Shown one piece after another: positions 1 through 12,299 of a stretch of 64,000 nucleotides of DNA. Within the stretch, counting starts at the first letter, position 1. Every line of letters starts with the position of its first letter. Origin of the DNA: Macrocystis pyrifera (lineage: Eukaryota > Sar > Phaeophyceae > Laminariales > Laminariaceae); the NCBI GenBank assembly GCA_031763025.1, contig JASSKH010000021.1:6466611-6530610 (forward strand), given 5' to 3'. A model generated the notes under the pieces. That model saw only the letters and a program-made list of their open reading frames with translations, made no database searches and was not told where the DNA came from. The position numbers and the translations under genes are program-made.

Positions 1-1809
1 ATCTATAAATAAAACTACCTCTATATCAGCGCCCGTCAGTATAGACACCAATTCCTCAAACTCGATCACACAACCACCAAGAGGTGATGGCCGAGCGTGT
101 TTTGTCTTCCATACAACACGTCGACGCACTACCCCCCCCCTCCTCCACCATATATATATATATATATATTATATACTTTTATACGGGTTGGATTGGCGTC
201 GGGTAGCAACGACACTTTATATCACGCCGATCCCTACTTGAGCTACACAACCAGGGTACCTGTTTACATTTTTTTTTTTTGTGGCGGTCGGTCACTGCTG
301 GTGGTCGAGTTGGATTATTTGTACGAGGTGGAGAACCTTTTCTCCGCACGAGGGGAACGTACCACGTATTGCATATAGTAGGGCACCTTTAAGGCAGTCA
401 CATAGTACTGCTTCTGCCGTCTCTGAACGTGGCCACACTGGAAATTCTATAACTCATTGAAGCTGTCATCCATATGCAAGTCTGTTTCGGGAGCGGTTTT
501 GAGTACGATGCAACTCACCCTCCATGCGACACGCCGGACTCCTCGCGCTTGGTGCAAGCCATGTTTGACTGATCGGCGGAAACCCGACGTGCTCCGTCCC
601 GACATGTTAGTTATGCGAGGATCTATGTCTATACGACCACTGCCATGCATGATTTCGGTACACTCTCCTCCTTCCCTCCCGCCGCCGGTCGCAACACATC
701 AAATATATTTTGAATATGCATGACAGGCGCACCCTTCCATTTGCTGCGTACCCTCCTTCAGATTGGGGAGAAATATTTCTGTGTCGTATTGCGTCATCAC
801 AAAATGATGTGTCTCTAGGGTGAACAATCTGCCGGGCACTGGGTGTTGCTCCAAATCCAAATATGAAAGATGTAGGAGGGAATCATTAAGTTTGGACGCA
901 CATGCACAAGCCCACATCTAAGAGGAAGAGCCTTCAGCTTGCTTTTCACTGTCCGCCGCAAATCCCTCAAACGGTAAACGAGGCTAAAAAAACGGCAGCA
1001 CTCTCAGACGTGATTTTGTTTTCCTCCTTCGTGGGACCCCCCGCCGTTCCGCCCTCCCGCCTACATCAACACCACGGGGGCCGGCAACACTCCGTGAAAT
1101 AGCATCATCGGTAGTTGATGCGTGCTTCTATGAGGGAGCTATGTAAAGGTCTCGGGGTCGCACGACACATGAAAAGTTATACATCTCAATTAAACGCATC
1201 TGTTTGGGGTTTGTTTCACGCAAGTTCATGACCCGCCGTACACTACAGGTGCCCTCTCATTACTAATAGTAACGGTATTCGTACACATGGACAATGCGTG
1301 CTACAGTAGTACAATACTACTCCTATAAGAGGTGGGATTGCCAAGGTCTGTGCGCGGTAGTTTTCGGTCTAAGCAACCTAAATCAGCCGAAGCTTGAGGA
1401 GCCAACCGCCAGTGTCACACCCTAAAATTGAATCACCCGTTGGTGTTTAACGCACGGCACCGTGGTGGAAAGGGCGCACCTATGACTTTCTGGGGCTCCA
1501 CACCCAAGGGATCTCTGTACCCACCTGAAACAAACTAATTTTTGAAGCAAAAGTAAAAAACACAAAAAGTGCGTCCGACGAATAAATCCCCGTCCTGCAT
1601 AGGTACTGCTGTATTCAGCGAGTACCAACATAGTGGGATTCCGACGATATTGGGTAGTGGAGCCGCTCCGGTCCCAGGGACACGTTGGCCGAAACGTGTT
1701 GCTCGTGTCCCTACCGCAGGCACATGCTAAGGTGTAGGGGGGTGCACCTACAATCTTCGGAAGTTCCACGCTTGAGTAAGCCCAGCGTATGCCTAAAAAC
1801 TGGCTTAAA

Positions 1810-1901
1810 CCCTTTCGGCACTGCAGTCCCGTCTTGGGGACAAATCAATTGGAACTCAAGTGGTTTGTCCCCGAACCGGAACTGAGTGCAGTCCTAAAGG
1901 G
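1810..1901. mobile_element. MITE-1 copy a (palindromic)
   Basis: Two inverted arms meet around a short spacer. The left arm contains CACTGCAGTCCCGTC followed by TTGGGGACAAA. The right arm contains the imperfect complement, TTTGTCCCCGAA then GTGCAGTCCTAAAGGG. The left side is preceded by TTAA. It is the same family as the better copies at 23088 and 23755. It has no coding capacity, so it would depend on a transposase encoded elsewhere. Confidence 0.6.
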
Positions 1902-3150
1902 ATTCACAAGAAACCCGATGGAAAATCGAGATGGCCTAGGCCTGAAACGATGTTGGGGACTTTTATAGTCGAGTAAGCCGCGCATCGGACAAGAATGTTT
2001 GTGACCCGAAAGCGTTCCTCCTGTCGCAGCAACACTCGTCGTTTATGTTTGTTACTCGCCTCCGGATTCCGTGGCGATGTTGTTAATGAAGGACGCACCG
2101 CCGTCAATACCCACCTCCGTCCCAAAAGTAGCACATATAGCTCCTGCGATGAACCCCGAAAAACGTCGCACAAAGCAATGTCAAGAATTGGTCGCCCCCA
2201 CATGACCGTTGGCTTTGTGCGCGTTCCGCCGAAAACCCACGCACTGTACCTTCACAGTGTTTTAGGTGACGCGTACTGCGATAGGGGTAGGTAGCACCTT
2301 CAGGCCGATCTAGGTCTGGCTAAGAGCGATTCCACGGTGCAGGTATAGGAGTGTGGTGGACGATTTTCTGAGCTCCTCACATGAGGAGCGCGCCTAAATT
2401 TCAGCGGCAAGGTGACTTTCGACGAAGTTTGTTCCTGCAGCGTAACCAATATTTATTTGCGCGAGTCCTACAACGAACATACCAGGTACACAACAGGTCC
2501 TATATATCAAACTAACAAGTAGATGATCGTTGGAGGGGCTCACGAGACCAGACCAATATTGATCGAGCATGTGCAAGCCCTATTACTACACGGTAGGAAG
2601 AGTCCTAACGGGGCTCTGCAGTGGAAATAGCTGTGCCCAGGATCCTTCGGACGCCATTGGTCTTTTACAAAAAAGCGGGGCCGTTTTCTCAACGTACGAT
2701 TCGATGAGCGGTGACCATGTGCAGGTGGTTGCGGCTTCCTTTAGCCTCGTGTTTGCCTTAGTTGGGCAGTTTCCGTATGGCGTGCAAGGGTTCAGCATTG
2801 CCATTGCGTCAAACGTCTTGATTGAATATATGCCAACTCGGTTTATCACTATATAGACCAACTCGGTTTATCACTATACGTTACGGAGTTTCATCGAACA
2901 CCCACATAAAGCGTTCCCCTCCTGCTCTCCTTACCTCCAAGGAGACCAGAATTTTTTACGAATGCTGTGTTGCGCCCGATGGAGATGCTCGAGTTGAAGC
3001 TCATAATGGCACCTGCTTGCACGGGGGAGGTTGCGCGCTCTTGGTTCCCCTCTAGGTATATTAGGACAACAGCCGTCTGGCGCGCACTACAGTGTGTTCA
3101 AACGTTTATTTTGGAAGAGAGGCGTCGCGTGCTACGATAGACAGGGTATC

Positions 3151-3260
3151 TATCACGGGGTACCATAGTAAATAAGACCTACGGTACACACAAAAATCTA
3201 TATATTTCCCTATTTTTACTATAAATATTTGGTCCTATTTACTATGGTCCCCCGTAATAG
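3151..3260. mobile_element. MITE-2 copy a (GGACCATAGTAAATAGG termini)
   Basis: About 110 bp with terminal inverted repeats. The left end reads GGGGTACCATAGTAAATAAG and the right end is the complement of GGGGGACCATAGTAAATAGG. The middle is AT-rich. Related full copies lie at 30219-30327 and 33183-33297, and a half copy lies near 15081-15107. It is non-coding and its superfamily is not assigned. Confidence 0.65.
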
Positions 3261-5283
3261 CACATTTTGGCCCAGACATTTCTGACCGATGCGGCCCCAT
3301 ATCTGAGGAGCTACTGCTGCTGCTGTACCTAACATAGGTTCGTTTTGACAACAACGACAAAAAATGATGTGTGTCTACTAGGGCCATTGGATTGCTCTCT
3401 GGTTCATGCGTGCGTACGCTGTCCCTTGACCCTTATGGAACTGCATGTCCCGTTTTGGGGACATATAGTAGGTAGAATTTTGAGAGTTTTGGTTCCCTGT
3501 AGCGGAACTGCTGTGTACCGAAATGGTCAAATACGTTGCTGGGTGATATATACAGCTCTTCAAATGATCATACGCCTCGAGAGTTGCAGGTGCACCTCCA
3601 GTGTACCATGCGTAAGGGGTGGTTTTCTCCGGTAGGGATGCACGTTTTGTTTCCTGAGGCTCCCCGCTTTTAGATAGTTTATGCATTATCCAAAATCCGA
3701 CTTTGAAGAAAAATCAAAGCGGAACCGAATGAATATTCCCATAACCTGGGTGTACGCAAAGTATACTTTCCCAAAGGCTTGTTCCTTCTTATTCTATGTT
3801 TGAACGTTGAAACACTCTAACTTTGGCGCTTCCGACGCCTTAGTGATTTTCTTCTCTTTGAACAATGATTTTGTGTTCAGCGTATATTCTCACCCCGCTT
3901 TCGAAGCTTTCCCGTTTTTCTTCTCGTTGAAAATGTTGTCTGCAAAACAATGGGAATGAAAGGGCTGAAGCCAACGCCTTTCTTCCTGGCTGGCATATTC
4001 TATTATATACGTATATACAGCAGTACGTATTAATGAAGCAGCAGATACGTGCTGCTAAATGTTTGATCAGATTGCGACGAGCGCCCCCGACAAAGAGAAA
4101 ACAACTCATCGCACATCAAACCCCAAGGGATCAGAGTAGACAATCAACCGGTGCGTTGTGAACGCAGGGCGGAATAAGAAAGGAACACGTTTTTTAGTAC
4201 TTGCTTCCACTTGATCTTAGAGTACCCTCCCTGTGTAGCGAAAGCAAATGGTGCGGTGTGTCCTCGCGTGTCAACGACTTTGGTTTGGGGCGCCCCAGCA
4301 GCTCGATGATGAAAAATGAGAGTTCGTACGTACACCTTTATTTGCCTGTGCCATTTAGCTTTCGTCTTCGACAAAACGCTTTGTCCTTGCGCCCCTCCGC
4401 CGTTTTGGGTGAATATACAGCAGCGCAGTTGCTGCCGTCGTTGTTGTTGCTGTTGATGCTCCTGTATTATATTGATGCTAGTCGTTAAGGCAACCCATAG
4501 TTATCGCGTCGTTGCTATGACCAGTTCGTAGGAAAGCCTTGTACAAACATACGATTTCCCTAACCCAAAAATACTAGTTGGGGTTGAAGAGTCCGTGATT
4601 CAGAATTCTTGGTTGCTGAAATGTGCCAACTCTATCGTAGCACGCATCGTCAGAGCAGGCTTTCTCGGGTAGGGGTGCGTCAAAATTGACGAATCTCCTC
4701 ACTATTAATTGTAGGAGAGCTTTGTCGTCTCATCTCTGCACCCCAACAAAACGGTGTACTTGCATATCTGCAAGCCTAGTCCGATACCCCATCGAATGGG
4801 CTGCTATGAGTGCACACAACAAATGGCAATCCATATGTTTTCATGTCTTTCAAGGGAGTGATCTCAACACACTTCAGCTGCTATCACGAGGTGCAGTCAA
4901 GGCAGCCAAAGTAAGACACAATGCATTGTGTAATATTCGTCGCTGTAGATCGACAGGAAGAAGTGGAAAGAGAGAGCGCGAGAAGAGCTCGCTCCTCTCC
5001 TAGTAATATCCCCGAGACCCCAGATTCTCTAATCAAATACACGTGTCAAAGTCTCCAATGGAACTCACCAAATATCCGTACTGTTCTCCGTGTTTATCAT
5101 TCACGGCTACATCTACAGTACATGACCTTGCCGCAGGCAACCATTCTATCTATACGATCCTTCATGTCTGTTAGCGTATCCAGCTCACTCAGCCACGTCA
5201 GCCTGGAAGTGTTTTCACTCTCGAACGGCAGCATCTGGCTCGGCACCACGAGTAACGAGAACGCCCCCGCCCCCAGATGTTAC

Positions 5284-5640
5284 AGCGATTACTCTGGGCT
5301 GGGTAGTCGATCGATCTTGTACCCCTATGACATAGCTCAGTGGGTAGTACCTTTATACTTGACGTCGTCGACGACACGTGTTCGAATCTCGGTTTGAACG
5401 GTTTACTTCAAGAACCTCTTGCGTGCACGTCCCCAAAACCACATCTTCTTGGTTTCCCAGGTATTAACACGGAATGTGCAGATCAGCGCAAGGTCGTACA
5501 CTGTGCCGAGGCCCAACAGATTCCGCCGTTCAGAGGGGGGGGGCAGTGTTCTACGGGTTACCCTGGGCTGAGAAATCGACCGGTCTTTTACCCATGTAGC
5601 TCAGTACGTAACACCCTCACACAGATATGTGTGCCGTAAG
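5284..5640 (+). repeat. Duplicated tRNA-like (SINE-head-like) sequence
   Basis: Two related stretches begin near 5284 and 5550. Both contain CTGGGCTG, then a GATCGA/GACCGA-type segment, then a stretch with TAGCTCAGT. In the first copy TAGCTCAGTGGGTAG looks like a Pol III A box near 5333, and TGTTCGAATCTC near 5371 looks like a B box at tRNA-like spacing. The D stem does not pair well and I cannot fold a proper acceptor stem. I therefore call it a tRNA-derived repeat head at best, not a functional tRNA. Confidence 0.3.
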
Positions 5641-7619
5641 GTGCCGTTTTTTATTGTTTTTCGTGGAGGGATTGCTCGGTGATTGAATCACCTCCCAAGC
5701 ACCCAAGCACATTACGGGTTGATCAACTATCTTCACGTTCCGGTCGTGTTGGCGATGTTCGAATAGTACTCGTACTGCATCCCTTTCTCCAGTGCGCGCG
5801 TTGCCTCTGCATCCTAACCCGATTCCGGATCACACAAAGACGCCTCCAACGCTCCGGAAGCCCTCTGCGTTCGACATGGCCACCTAACACGCCGAGAGCC
5901 GAAAGACGACTACATCTACGGGAGATGTCGAACTCGCATGATTGCACCCGATGCCCGGGAGTTTTTCGTCTGACCTCTGCAAGCAAACGCCACGACTGCT
6001 ATCACAGAGTATGCTGCCGCGACTACAGCCACGCCCGACAAACGCGCCCACCATCCTGCGCCCTTTTCTTGTGCGTTCGCTGTGCTCCTACCCCGGTGTA
6101 GACGCCACTCCCGGCCTCCACAGCCCCCACCCATGCGGCTACGACTGCGCCTGTACTCGGCAGGGTTCAGACGCTCCCGGCCGCGACCATCGCGTACGTT
6201 CCCCCGAGGACACCGCCTGCCGCGACAAACAACGCCTAAGACTAACACAGTAACCCCACGCACTACTACCACCTATATTCCACGTCTACCGGCTACATTT
6301 CCGAGCACCAGCAGTGACAGCGACGTGGGCTCACCATACAGACGCTACCGCTACTGTGGTGGCCACGACGACGGTCGCGCTCGCCCCAAACTTGCGACGC
6401 TCCTGGCGCATGCATCGGTTTCCCGGAATCGTCGCATTCGTGGCGGCGTCCAACCGGTACACACTTACGACGGCTCCTGGAGCCTGCACACCATACGTGT
6501 TGACGCTTCTCTGAGGGTACACGAACAACACTACTCCTGCCAGACTGCACAAACCCGTCTGGATGTGAGCGACGCCGATTGTCTCTTAACCGAGTACCCC
6601 CGGTGACATTTTCGGCGTGTATGCCGTGTTGACGGCATATTTACACAGTAGCACCACCGCTACGTTCACCTCTGCTCGTCAGCTCCGCGCGCAGAAGCTT
6701 TACGTGCTCAAGGTGAACCCTGCCTCAGCTGTAACAGCCTAAATGGCAGCGTGACGGCCTGCAGGCAAGTTTGTGTTGCGCACCGGGGGACACGCCTGAC
6801 GATGGACAGCTGCTGCGTGGACGACAGGCGTAACACCAGCGGCAGCGTGGGCGGCCGCTCAAGAGTTCGGTGCTGCCACTACCTTTAACGCTGCATGCTT
6901 GTTACTGATACCGCATTTTCATCGAAACGGCATTTCTCCGCGACCAAGGACCAGGTTTGCCTTTATCAGGATGAACTTGTTTCTTCTTCGCCTCCAATAA
7001 CACCACCACCCCTTCTCACCCACCCCGAACGTATTCGCTTGCGCAAGTATTGATCCACTTGCTTAAGTGGTAGTCTTGAGGTGTGGGTGGGAGGAGGTTC
7101 AAACGTTGAGTCTTAGAAGGACGCTCGCCTCGACGTCTCTTCTCGATGAGCAACGCTGGGACTTGCCAACTATTCCAGAGTGTCCCGCAGGAGTAAATTA
7201 CCTGTCCGACGCCTCGACGGCTACGGCTCACCGGTTCCTGTACCGTACACGGCGTAGCCTCCTATTCACCCGGGCCATCGGGCGAGCTGGTGTTCAACCA
7301 TTTGGGCTGCTCTGCTCGAGCCACATTCGCGAGTCCCGCGGAAGATTTTGCTGAATCCCAGGATGGAATGAACACCGAGACCTCCGCTGACCGCCAGGTG
7401 CTGACAACACCACTATCCTTAATAATCTAGGGAGTAGCCCCTCCCGAAGGGGAAGGAGTCCCGACCACTGTTGACCAGGAGAGCCGTAGGGCCACCTGCT
7501 CCGCGATCCTTCCTGGTGCCGTGCACCACGATACGACCCCGAAGGACCCGGATACCAGGAATCGCTTCGCTTGGCGAGTGGTCCTCAGCTTCCCAGTCGA
7601 AGAGCGACCCACGTAGGGA

Positions 7620-7990
7620 CCCTCAGGGTATCTCCGGCTATTCCCGAGACCCTCCGGGAAACTCGGCGATTTCGACCGTTTCCCACGCGGACTCACGGAG
7701 CGCAGCCGGGACTCTTGACCCGGGTTAAATCCCGACGACACCATTTAACAGTGGATCCAAGGGTATCTCCCGCTACTCCCAAGACCTTGCTAAAATCTCG
7801 ACGATGCTGAACGTTTCACCCTCGGACGCAGGTATCGCAGCCGGGCCTCTTGATCCGGTTTACCCTACGGAGGACGCAATTTCAACAGTGGCTCCCAGAG
7901 TATTTTCGGCTAGGCCTGGGACCCTCGAAAGGATTCGGTAAATACCGACAATATCCTCCGCGGACACTGTGAGTGCAGCCGGATCTATTG
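7620..7990 (+). repeat. Degenerate tandem repeat, about 135 bp unit
   Basis: The word GCAGCCGGG or GCAGCCGGA recurs at 7702, 7837 and 7975, giving steps of 135 and 138 bp. The phrase GGTATCTCC-GCTA-TCCC recurs about 135 bp apart, near 7628 and 7763. Both steps are multiples of three, so a protein frame is kept between units: ISTVSHADSRSAAGTLDP near 7670 resembles NVSPSDAGIAAGPLDP near 7810. The frame is interrupted by stops, so the repeat looks like the remains of a repetitive protein segment inside the decayed element. Confidence 0.5.
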
Positions 7991-8599
7991 AACCGGCTCC
8001 CGTCTCCAAGACACGATGCGACAGTCTGCATAATAGCCGCCCATCACCACTGTCGGACCAGCCTGCACACACCATGGCCCTCAAGTCCAACTCACTTTAC
8101 TTGATCTGGCAACGTGACTCCGTCCTTTCCCAGTGGTACATGTCGAATGTCGTACACGAAGGCACCGATTACAACCGCTCAGAGCAGTTCGTCATGGCGC
8201 GAACGGCCGCAGTGTTTACAGACACAACACGATACCATCCAATGATGCTCTCGTTCGACCCGGCTGAGCAGAAAGCCCTGTGAAGCGCTGTGCCTGCTTT
8301 CGACGAGTACATATGGGTCCGGCACCGCCTCTCCATCGTTCGTAAATCGACTTGAGCAAATTCGGACTAAACCTGGATTTGTTTGGGTCTCCCTCGGGGA
8401 CGGAGAACAAAGTCCTGGCCGAAGCCAGCCCTTATTAGCTCACGTGGGGCATAGGTGTCAGGGTCGGGGATTCACGGGCTTACAAACCTTCGCTCCGGAA
8501 GAGCTCTAACTTTCTAGCGATAGTGCTGATGACCGCCCGCCATTTTCTTGTCCCTCCATTACCTCCCGTCCTTTTCCATCCAGGCCCCACGAGCGGACG

Positions 8600-8796
8600 A
8601 GTACAACGCCCGCGTCCAGCGCTGGTTGCAGTTCTTCTCCGTCTGCAAATTCAAGCCCGAGTACCGGAGAGGTACGGCCAACGGGAACATCGACTTCCTT
8701 TGCCGCCTATTTCAGCTAGCCACCGACGCCGACCGCACTGGACCCTACCTTCTGACAAGCCCAGACACCGTGGGCATGTACCTCATCCCTCTCTGA
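8600..8796 (+). pseudogene. Retrotransposon RNase H C-terminal fragment
   Basis: The translation includes NARVQRWLQFFSVCKF, then EYRRGTANGNIDFLCRL. This matches the end of Ty3-type RNase H, where a conserved tract (R-V-Q-R-W-L) is followed by Y-R-x-G-x-x-N-x-x-D-x-L-S-R. The upstream catalytic part of RNase H and all of the RT are absent or unrecognisable. A stop at 8794 interrupts the frame, which otherwise continues with proline-rich linker sequence. It is a relic with no expected activity. Confidence 0.75.
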
Positions 8797-9879
8797 GGGT
8801 TCATGCTGTACCAACCCTCCACGCCGGGCATCGGCTTGAATAGGCTTGTACTAGCTCCCTCCCTTCCCGTCCCGGTCATCCGACCGATCTCCTTCACCGA
8901 CGACGACTACTGCGACTTCCGCCTGCTTGGACCCTCCATGGGTTCCTCCGGACCCTTCTCGACCCTTAAACGATTCATCGGGCCTATTTCGACCAACCAC
9001 AACTCCGCTGGGTCGCTCGACAAAATCTGTGGCATGCGCCGTGGACACCTGACTTGGCGTTCAGGCCGCCCGCCGTCTCCCCACCGCCCACCATTGGCGC
9101 CACAACTTCAACTCATACAGACCTAATCTCTTTGGGGACCCGCCATCGCGCCGCCGCCGCCGCTGGCATCCTCCGTGCCACCGCCGACTATGGGTTCGGC
9201 TGCCGAGCAACGGTGGCCGTGCCTTCACGGTCAGCGCCAACCCGCCACCGAACACCCGCGCCCCAAGACAAGGAACCACCGAGTCCTTCCGAACCATCAA
9301 CCCCCAGGCCATGCCGTCCGGGCAACCACCACCGCTCGTGCTGCGAGCGTCCACGGACTCAAGGTCGCCTTCGGCGCCGTCTTCTTCCCCACCTAGACCC
9401 CAAACGCCCGAGTCTGCCATCGCACCAGAAGACGATCTTCCAAGACCGGCTTTAGTACGTCCTATTCCACGACCTCCGGTGTTGCCCTCGCTTCTCCTGC
9501 ATGATTTTGATGACGACGACCCCCATCACCTTTCCTGTGTGGAGCACTTCACGCACACGAACTGGGCGCGCGACCAATGCGCCGAGCCCCTCTGGTCTGC
9601 CACCATACACTACCTTTCCATGCACTCCCCTGTCCCTCCGCCGCCTGACCTCCTTTATTCATTCCAATCGTCTCGGCGCCCGCGACGTCTAGACATGCTT
9701 GGTCTTGCAGCTAAATGCCAACCCCACCGAACCGATGGCGACACCGTTCTCCTGGTTCAACAACCACTTGAGCCCCACAACAGGGGGACCAGCTGCACGC
9801 CTTCTACCATACCGTCTCCATGCATCTACGTTCCGATGTTGATGCGCCTTTGGGTGCTTCACACCTGCCACGCCACCGC

Positions 9880-10900
9880 TCCCTGCCTCTTGCGAGTTTC
9901 ACGCACGGTTGGCATGCTCGCACGCGTGTTCTGGTGGATCGACATGAATTCTTCCGCCCGCTGGTAGATCCGGCGGTGTTTCAAGTGCGAGGCACGTAAC
10001 ACCTCGGATTAAACCATATTCCCGCCCACCCTTTCCCTGTCTGTACCCAACGGCCCCGATATCACCGGCAGCGTCGACTACGGCCGCCCGCTGCCCCTTA
10101 GTCCACCGGCAACGCTTACAGTCTCCCCTTCACCGACCGCTTCAGCCGGCGCGCCGACATGCACGTGGTGGCAGCAGCGCAGTTCTCCTCCGCCGGCACC
10201 GCCGACATCTTCATCGACCAGTACATCCCTCTGCGGGGGTGCTTCGTCACCCTCTTCTCCGACGACGGGCCGAAGTTGGCCTCGAAGCTTCTCTCCAACG
10301 TACTCTACGAGCGCCTTAGCATCAATGAGATCAGCACCAGTTAGTACCACCCCTGCACCAATGAGGGTGTCAAGCGCGTCAACCACACCATGGCCCAAGC
10401 ACTACTCTCCATGGGCCGCAACGAGCACCGCAACGAGCACCACGACAGCTGGGACGAGCTGCTTCCACACGTCGAATCACCCTACAACAACCCTGTCAAC
10501 GCCTTGACCGGGCTGGCCCCTGACGAATTTCACAGAGGTCGCCCTCTGCGTCTGCCCCTTTTTGGGCGTCAACTCTCCTAGCATTGACGGCCACCAGAGC
10601 CTAGACCGGGACCACCTGCCCTACTGTAACCTTGCCACCGAGCGCGAACGACGCGCCTACCGCCTCGTTGCCGAACACCACGCGGTCACCGCTTCACGTC
10701 TGGTTCGTCGCAACAACCCCATCATGGAGGCCGTTCGCCCTTCATCCCCTCACACCGTGGCCAGCTGGGCATGGGTCTACCACTCCACAGCCACTATCCG
10801 CCAAGGAGCCAAAGAAGACACTGACACCACCGCGCTCAAGACCAAGTCTTCCCTCAACTAGATTGGACCGTTCAAGATTATCGCCGTCGGCTCAGCGCCG
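9880..10900 (+). pseudogene. Chromovirus integrase and GPY/F region, frameshifted
   Basis: The start of the integrase region (WWIDMNSSARW, then RCFKCEA in the same frame after a stop) resembles the end of the H2C2 zinc finger. A core follows, with FIDQYIPLRGCFVTLFSDDG containing the middle catalytic Asp, then a stop at 10340 and a frame change. After that comes VNHTMAQALLSMG and a segment matching the conserved tract before LAPDEFHRGR. The next piece reads WAWVYHSTATIRQGAKED, then a tract up to WTGPFKIIAVG, which is the GPY/F-type module. At least two frameshifts and several stops make it non-functional. The closest relative in the window is 36743-37735, which continues into a chromodomain. 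Confidence 0.75.
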
Positions 10901-11736
10901 GCCTCCAACGTGCTCGACAACCGTCCACTATACGATAAACTCCTCTTCCTCGACATACCCTCCGACCTACCGGGACGGGACACCAATCGCCGCGTCTCCT
11001 GCCGAAGCCCTGACGACACCAAAGACGCCCAGGTACCAACCATCAGACCTCACACAGTACGTGCTCAACTCCTTCACCACCCACTCCCCTCCTTGCGACA
11101 GGCACGACAGGCATATTCTATAAAAAAAAGATGACGAAACGAGGCAACAAAAAAAAAGGAAAGCGCGGAAACAAATCAAAGAAAAATAAGGAAAATGAAA
11201 TATATATCGTGCCTCCCCTCAGAAGATGTGGAAAACACTTGAAAATAACGAGCTAGAGAAAAAGCACCACTCCATACTACATACAAAGAGATTGAGACTA
11301 GGAACCAAGGGAAATAAACGGCAAGCCGAAGCACGAAGCACCCTCCAGGTAGCCGCAGCAGTTTGTTGTACGAGTAGCATAGCCAGGTTCTGCTCACTAG
11401 GTGCTGTGGTACCTTGCTACCCTGTCTACCGTCTCCGTCTTGCGTTCGTCAATTATGCCCTACCCCGGAGAGGATACCCCCGGAGAGGATGCGTCAGATA
11501 TACGAAACAAGCGGAACAGGCTTGTCATCCACCCACGCCACACAACTCTTTTCGGAAGGACATGAAGAGAGAAAGATAAAGCAATAAAATGAAAATCACG
11601 GGGAATAAGCGCCAAAATGAAAAGGCAAAGGAAGACTAGGCTCGAAGCAGCTGAACCAGTTTGCGGCACGAGTAGCATATGCATATTTTACCTACTAGCC
11701 GGCCTGGTGCCTTGCGACCCTGTCTGATATCTCCTT

Positions 11737-12288
11737 CTAAATTCGGTTCACCGCGGTTTTCGTTCTACTCTTCCTGTTGCCCTCGCTCCCCGCATTCCAC
11801 TGGTTGGGTTTCCTTCCACTCCTCCTGTTGTCCCCCCTCCCTCCATTCTCTTGCAAACCACCCATGGCGAACTGACGGCGCTGGCAACTCAGCTGTGCCT
11901 CATCCTCTTGCCACCTCACCATGAACCGTTCGGCTGCATAAAGGACCCCCCGGTACCGATTTCCCCTTTGGTTTGCTTCTGTAGACCACAGCGCAGTCTC
12001 AACTCTAAACATCAAGGGAGACAATTCCGTTGACCCTTCGGTGGCTCGAAACTCCCTAAGGTCTTCGACTATGCTTCTATGCCAAGAATTAAACTGCCCG
12101 ACACGTCTCGAGTTCTCCCCGCCAACCATCGCCTCGAACATTACCCGACTAGGAAACATATCCTTCCTTTGCCTTGCCACGGCCCCCACGAAGAAGAGCC
12201 ACCGTTTACAGATGGTCGTTTCGATGCTCTCGCAACGTGTCATCCTGGTCGTCAAATTAAAGTCGGCGCTGAAAGCCAAACCTCGCAA
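11737..12288 (-). pseudogene. LINE ORF C-terminal region
   Basis: A 183-codon open stretch downstream of the RT. It contains CESIETTICKRWLFFVGAVA, then MVGGENSRRVGQFNSWHRSI, then ATEGSTELSPLMFRVETALW. The same text, slightly diverged, appears in LINE copy 2 on either side of the Ty3 insertion (46908-47279 and 40977-41163), which confirms it belongs to the element. The biochemical role is unknown to me. The first methionine is probably not a natural start, because the segment should be continuous with the RT. Confidence 0.7.
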
Positions 12289-12299
12289 GAGGACTTAGC

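Larger units (their letters stand above)
1..5280. other. Gene-free repeat-rich stretch
   Basis: No frame here has recognisable protein motifs, and the open frames are short and overlap on both strands. Visible content is a TA microsatellite near 150-170, two palindromic MITE-1 copies (listed separately or noted as degenerate near 3420-3530), one MITE-2 copy, and the dispersed word CGTAGCACGC on the minus strand near 3125-3140 and the plus strand near 4636. I see no exon with a convincing splice signal. Confidence 0.6.
5700..11096 (+). mobile_element. Decayed Ty3-type chromovirus (no LTRs seen)
   Basis: This is a C-rich plus-strand stretch. Its 3' half carries recognisable pol pieces in order: the end of an RNase H domain, an integrase, and the GPY/F-like region leading towards a chromodomain. 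They are broken by stops and frame changes. The 5' half (5.7-8.3 kb) is compositionally similar and holds long low-complexity frames that could be gag or spacer, but I see no diagnostic motif there. The element ends near 11096, where the minus-strand LINE sequence begins, so the chromodomain itself is missing. The homologous C terminus is present in another copy at 36743-37735. No flanking LTRs or target duplication were found. Confidence 0.65.

Noticed and set aside
5679..6606. Two overlapping plus-strand frames of 140 and 174 codons as host genes
   Set aside because: Low-complexity C-rich sequence continuous with the decayed chromovirus. No motif, start context or splice site supports a gene.
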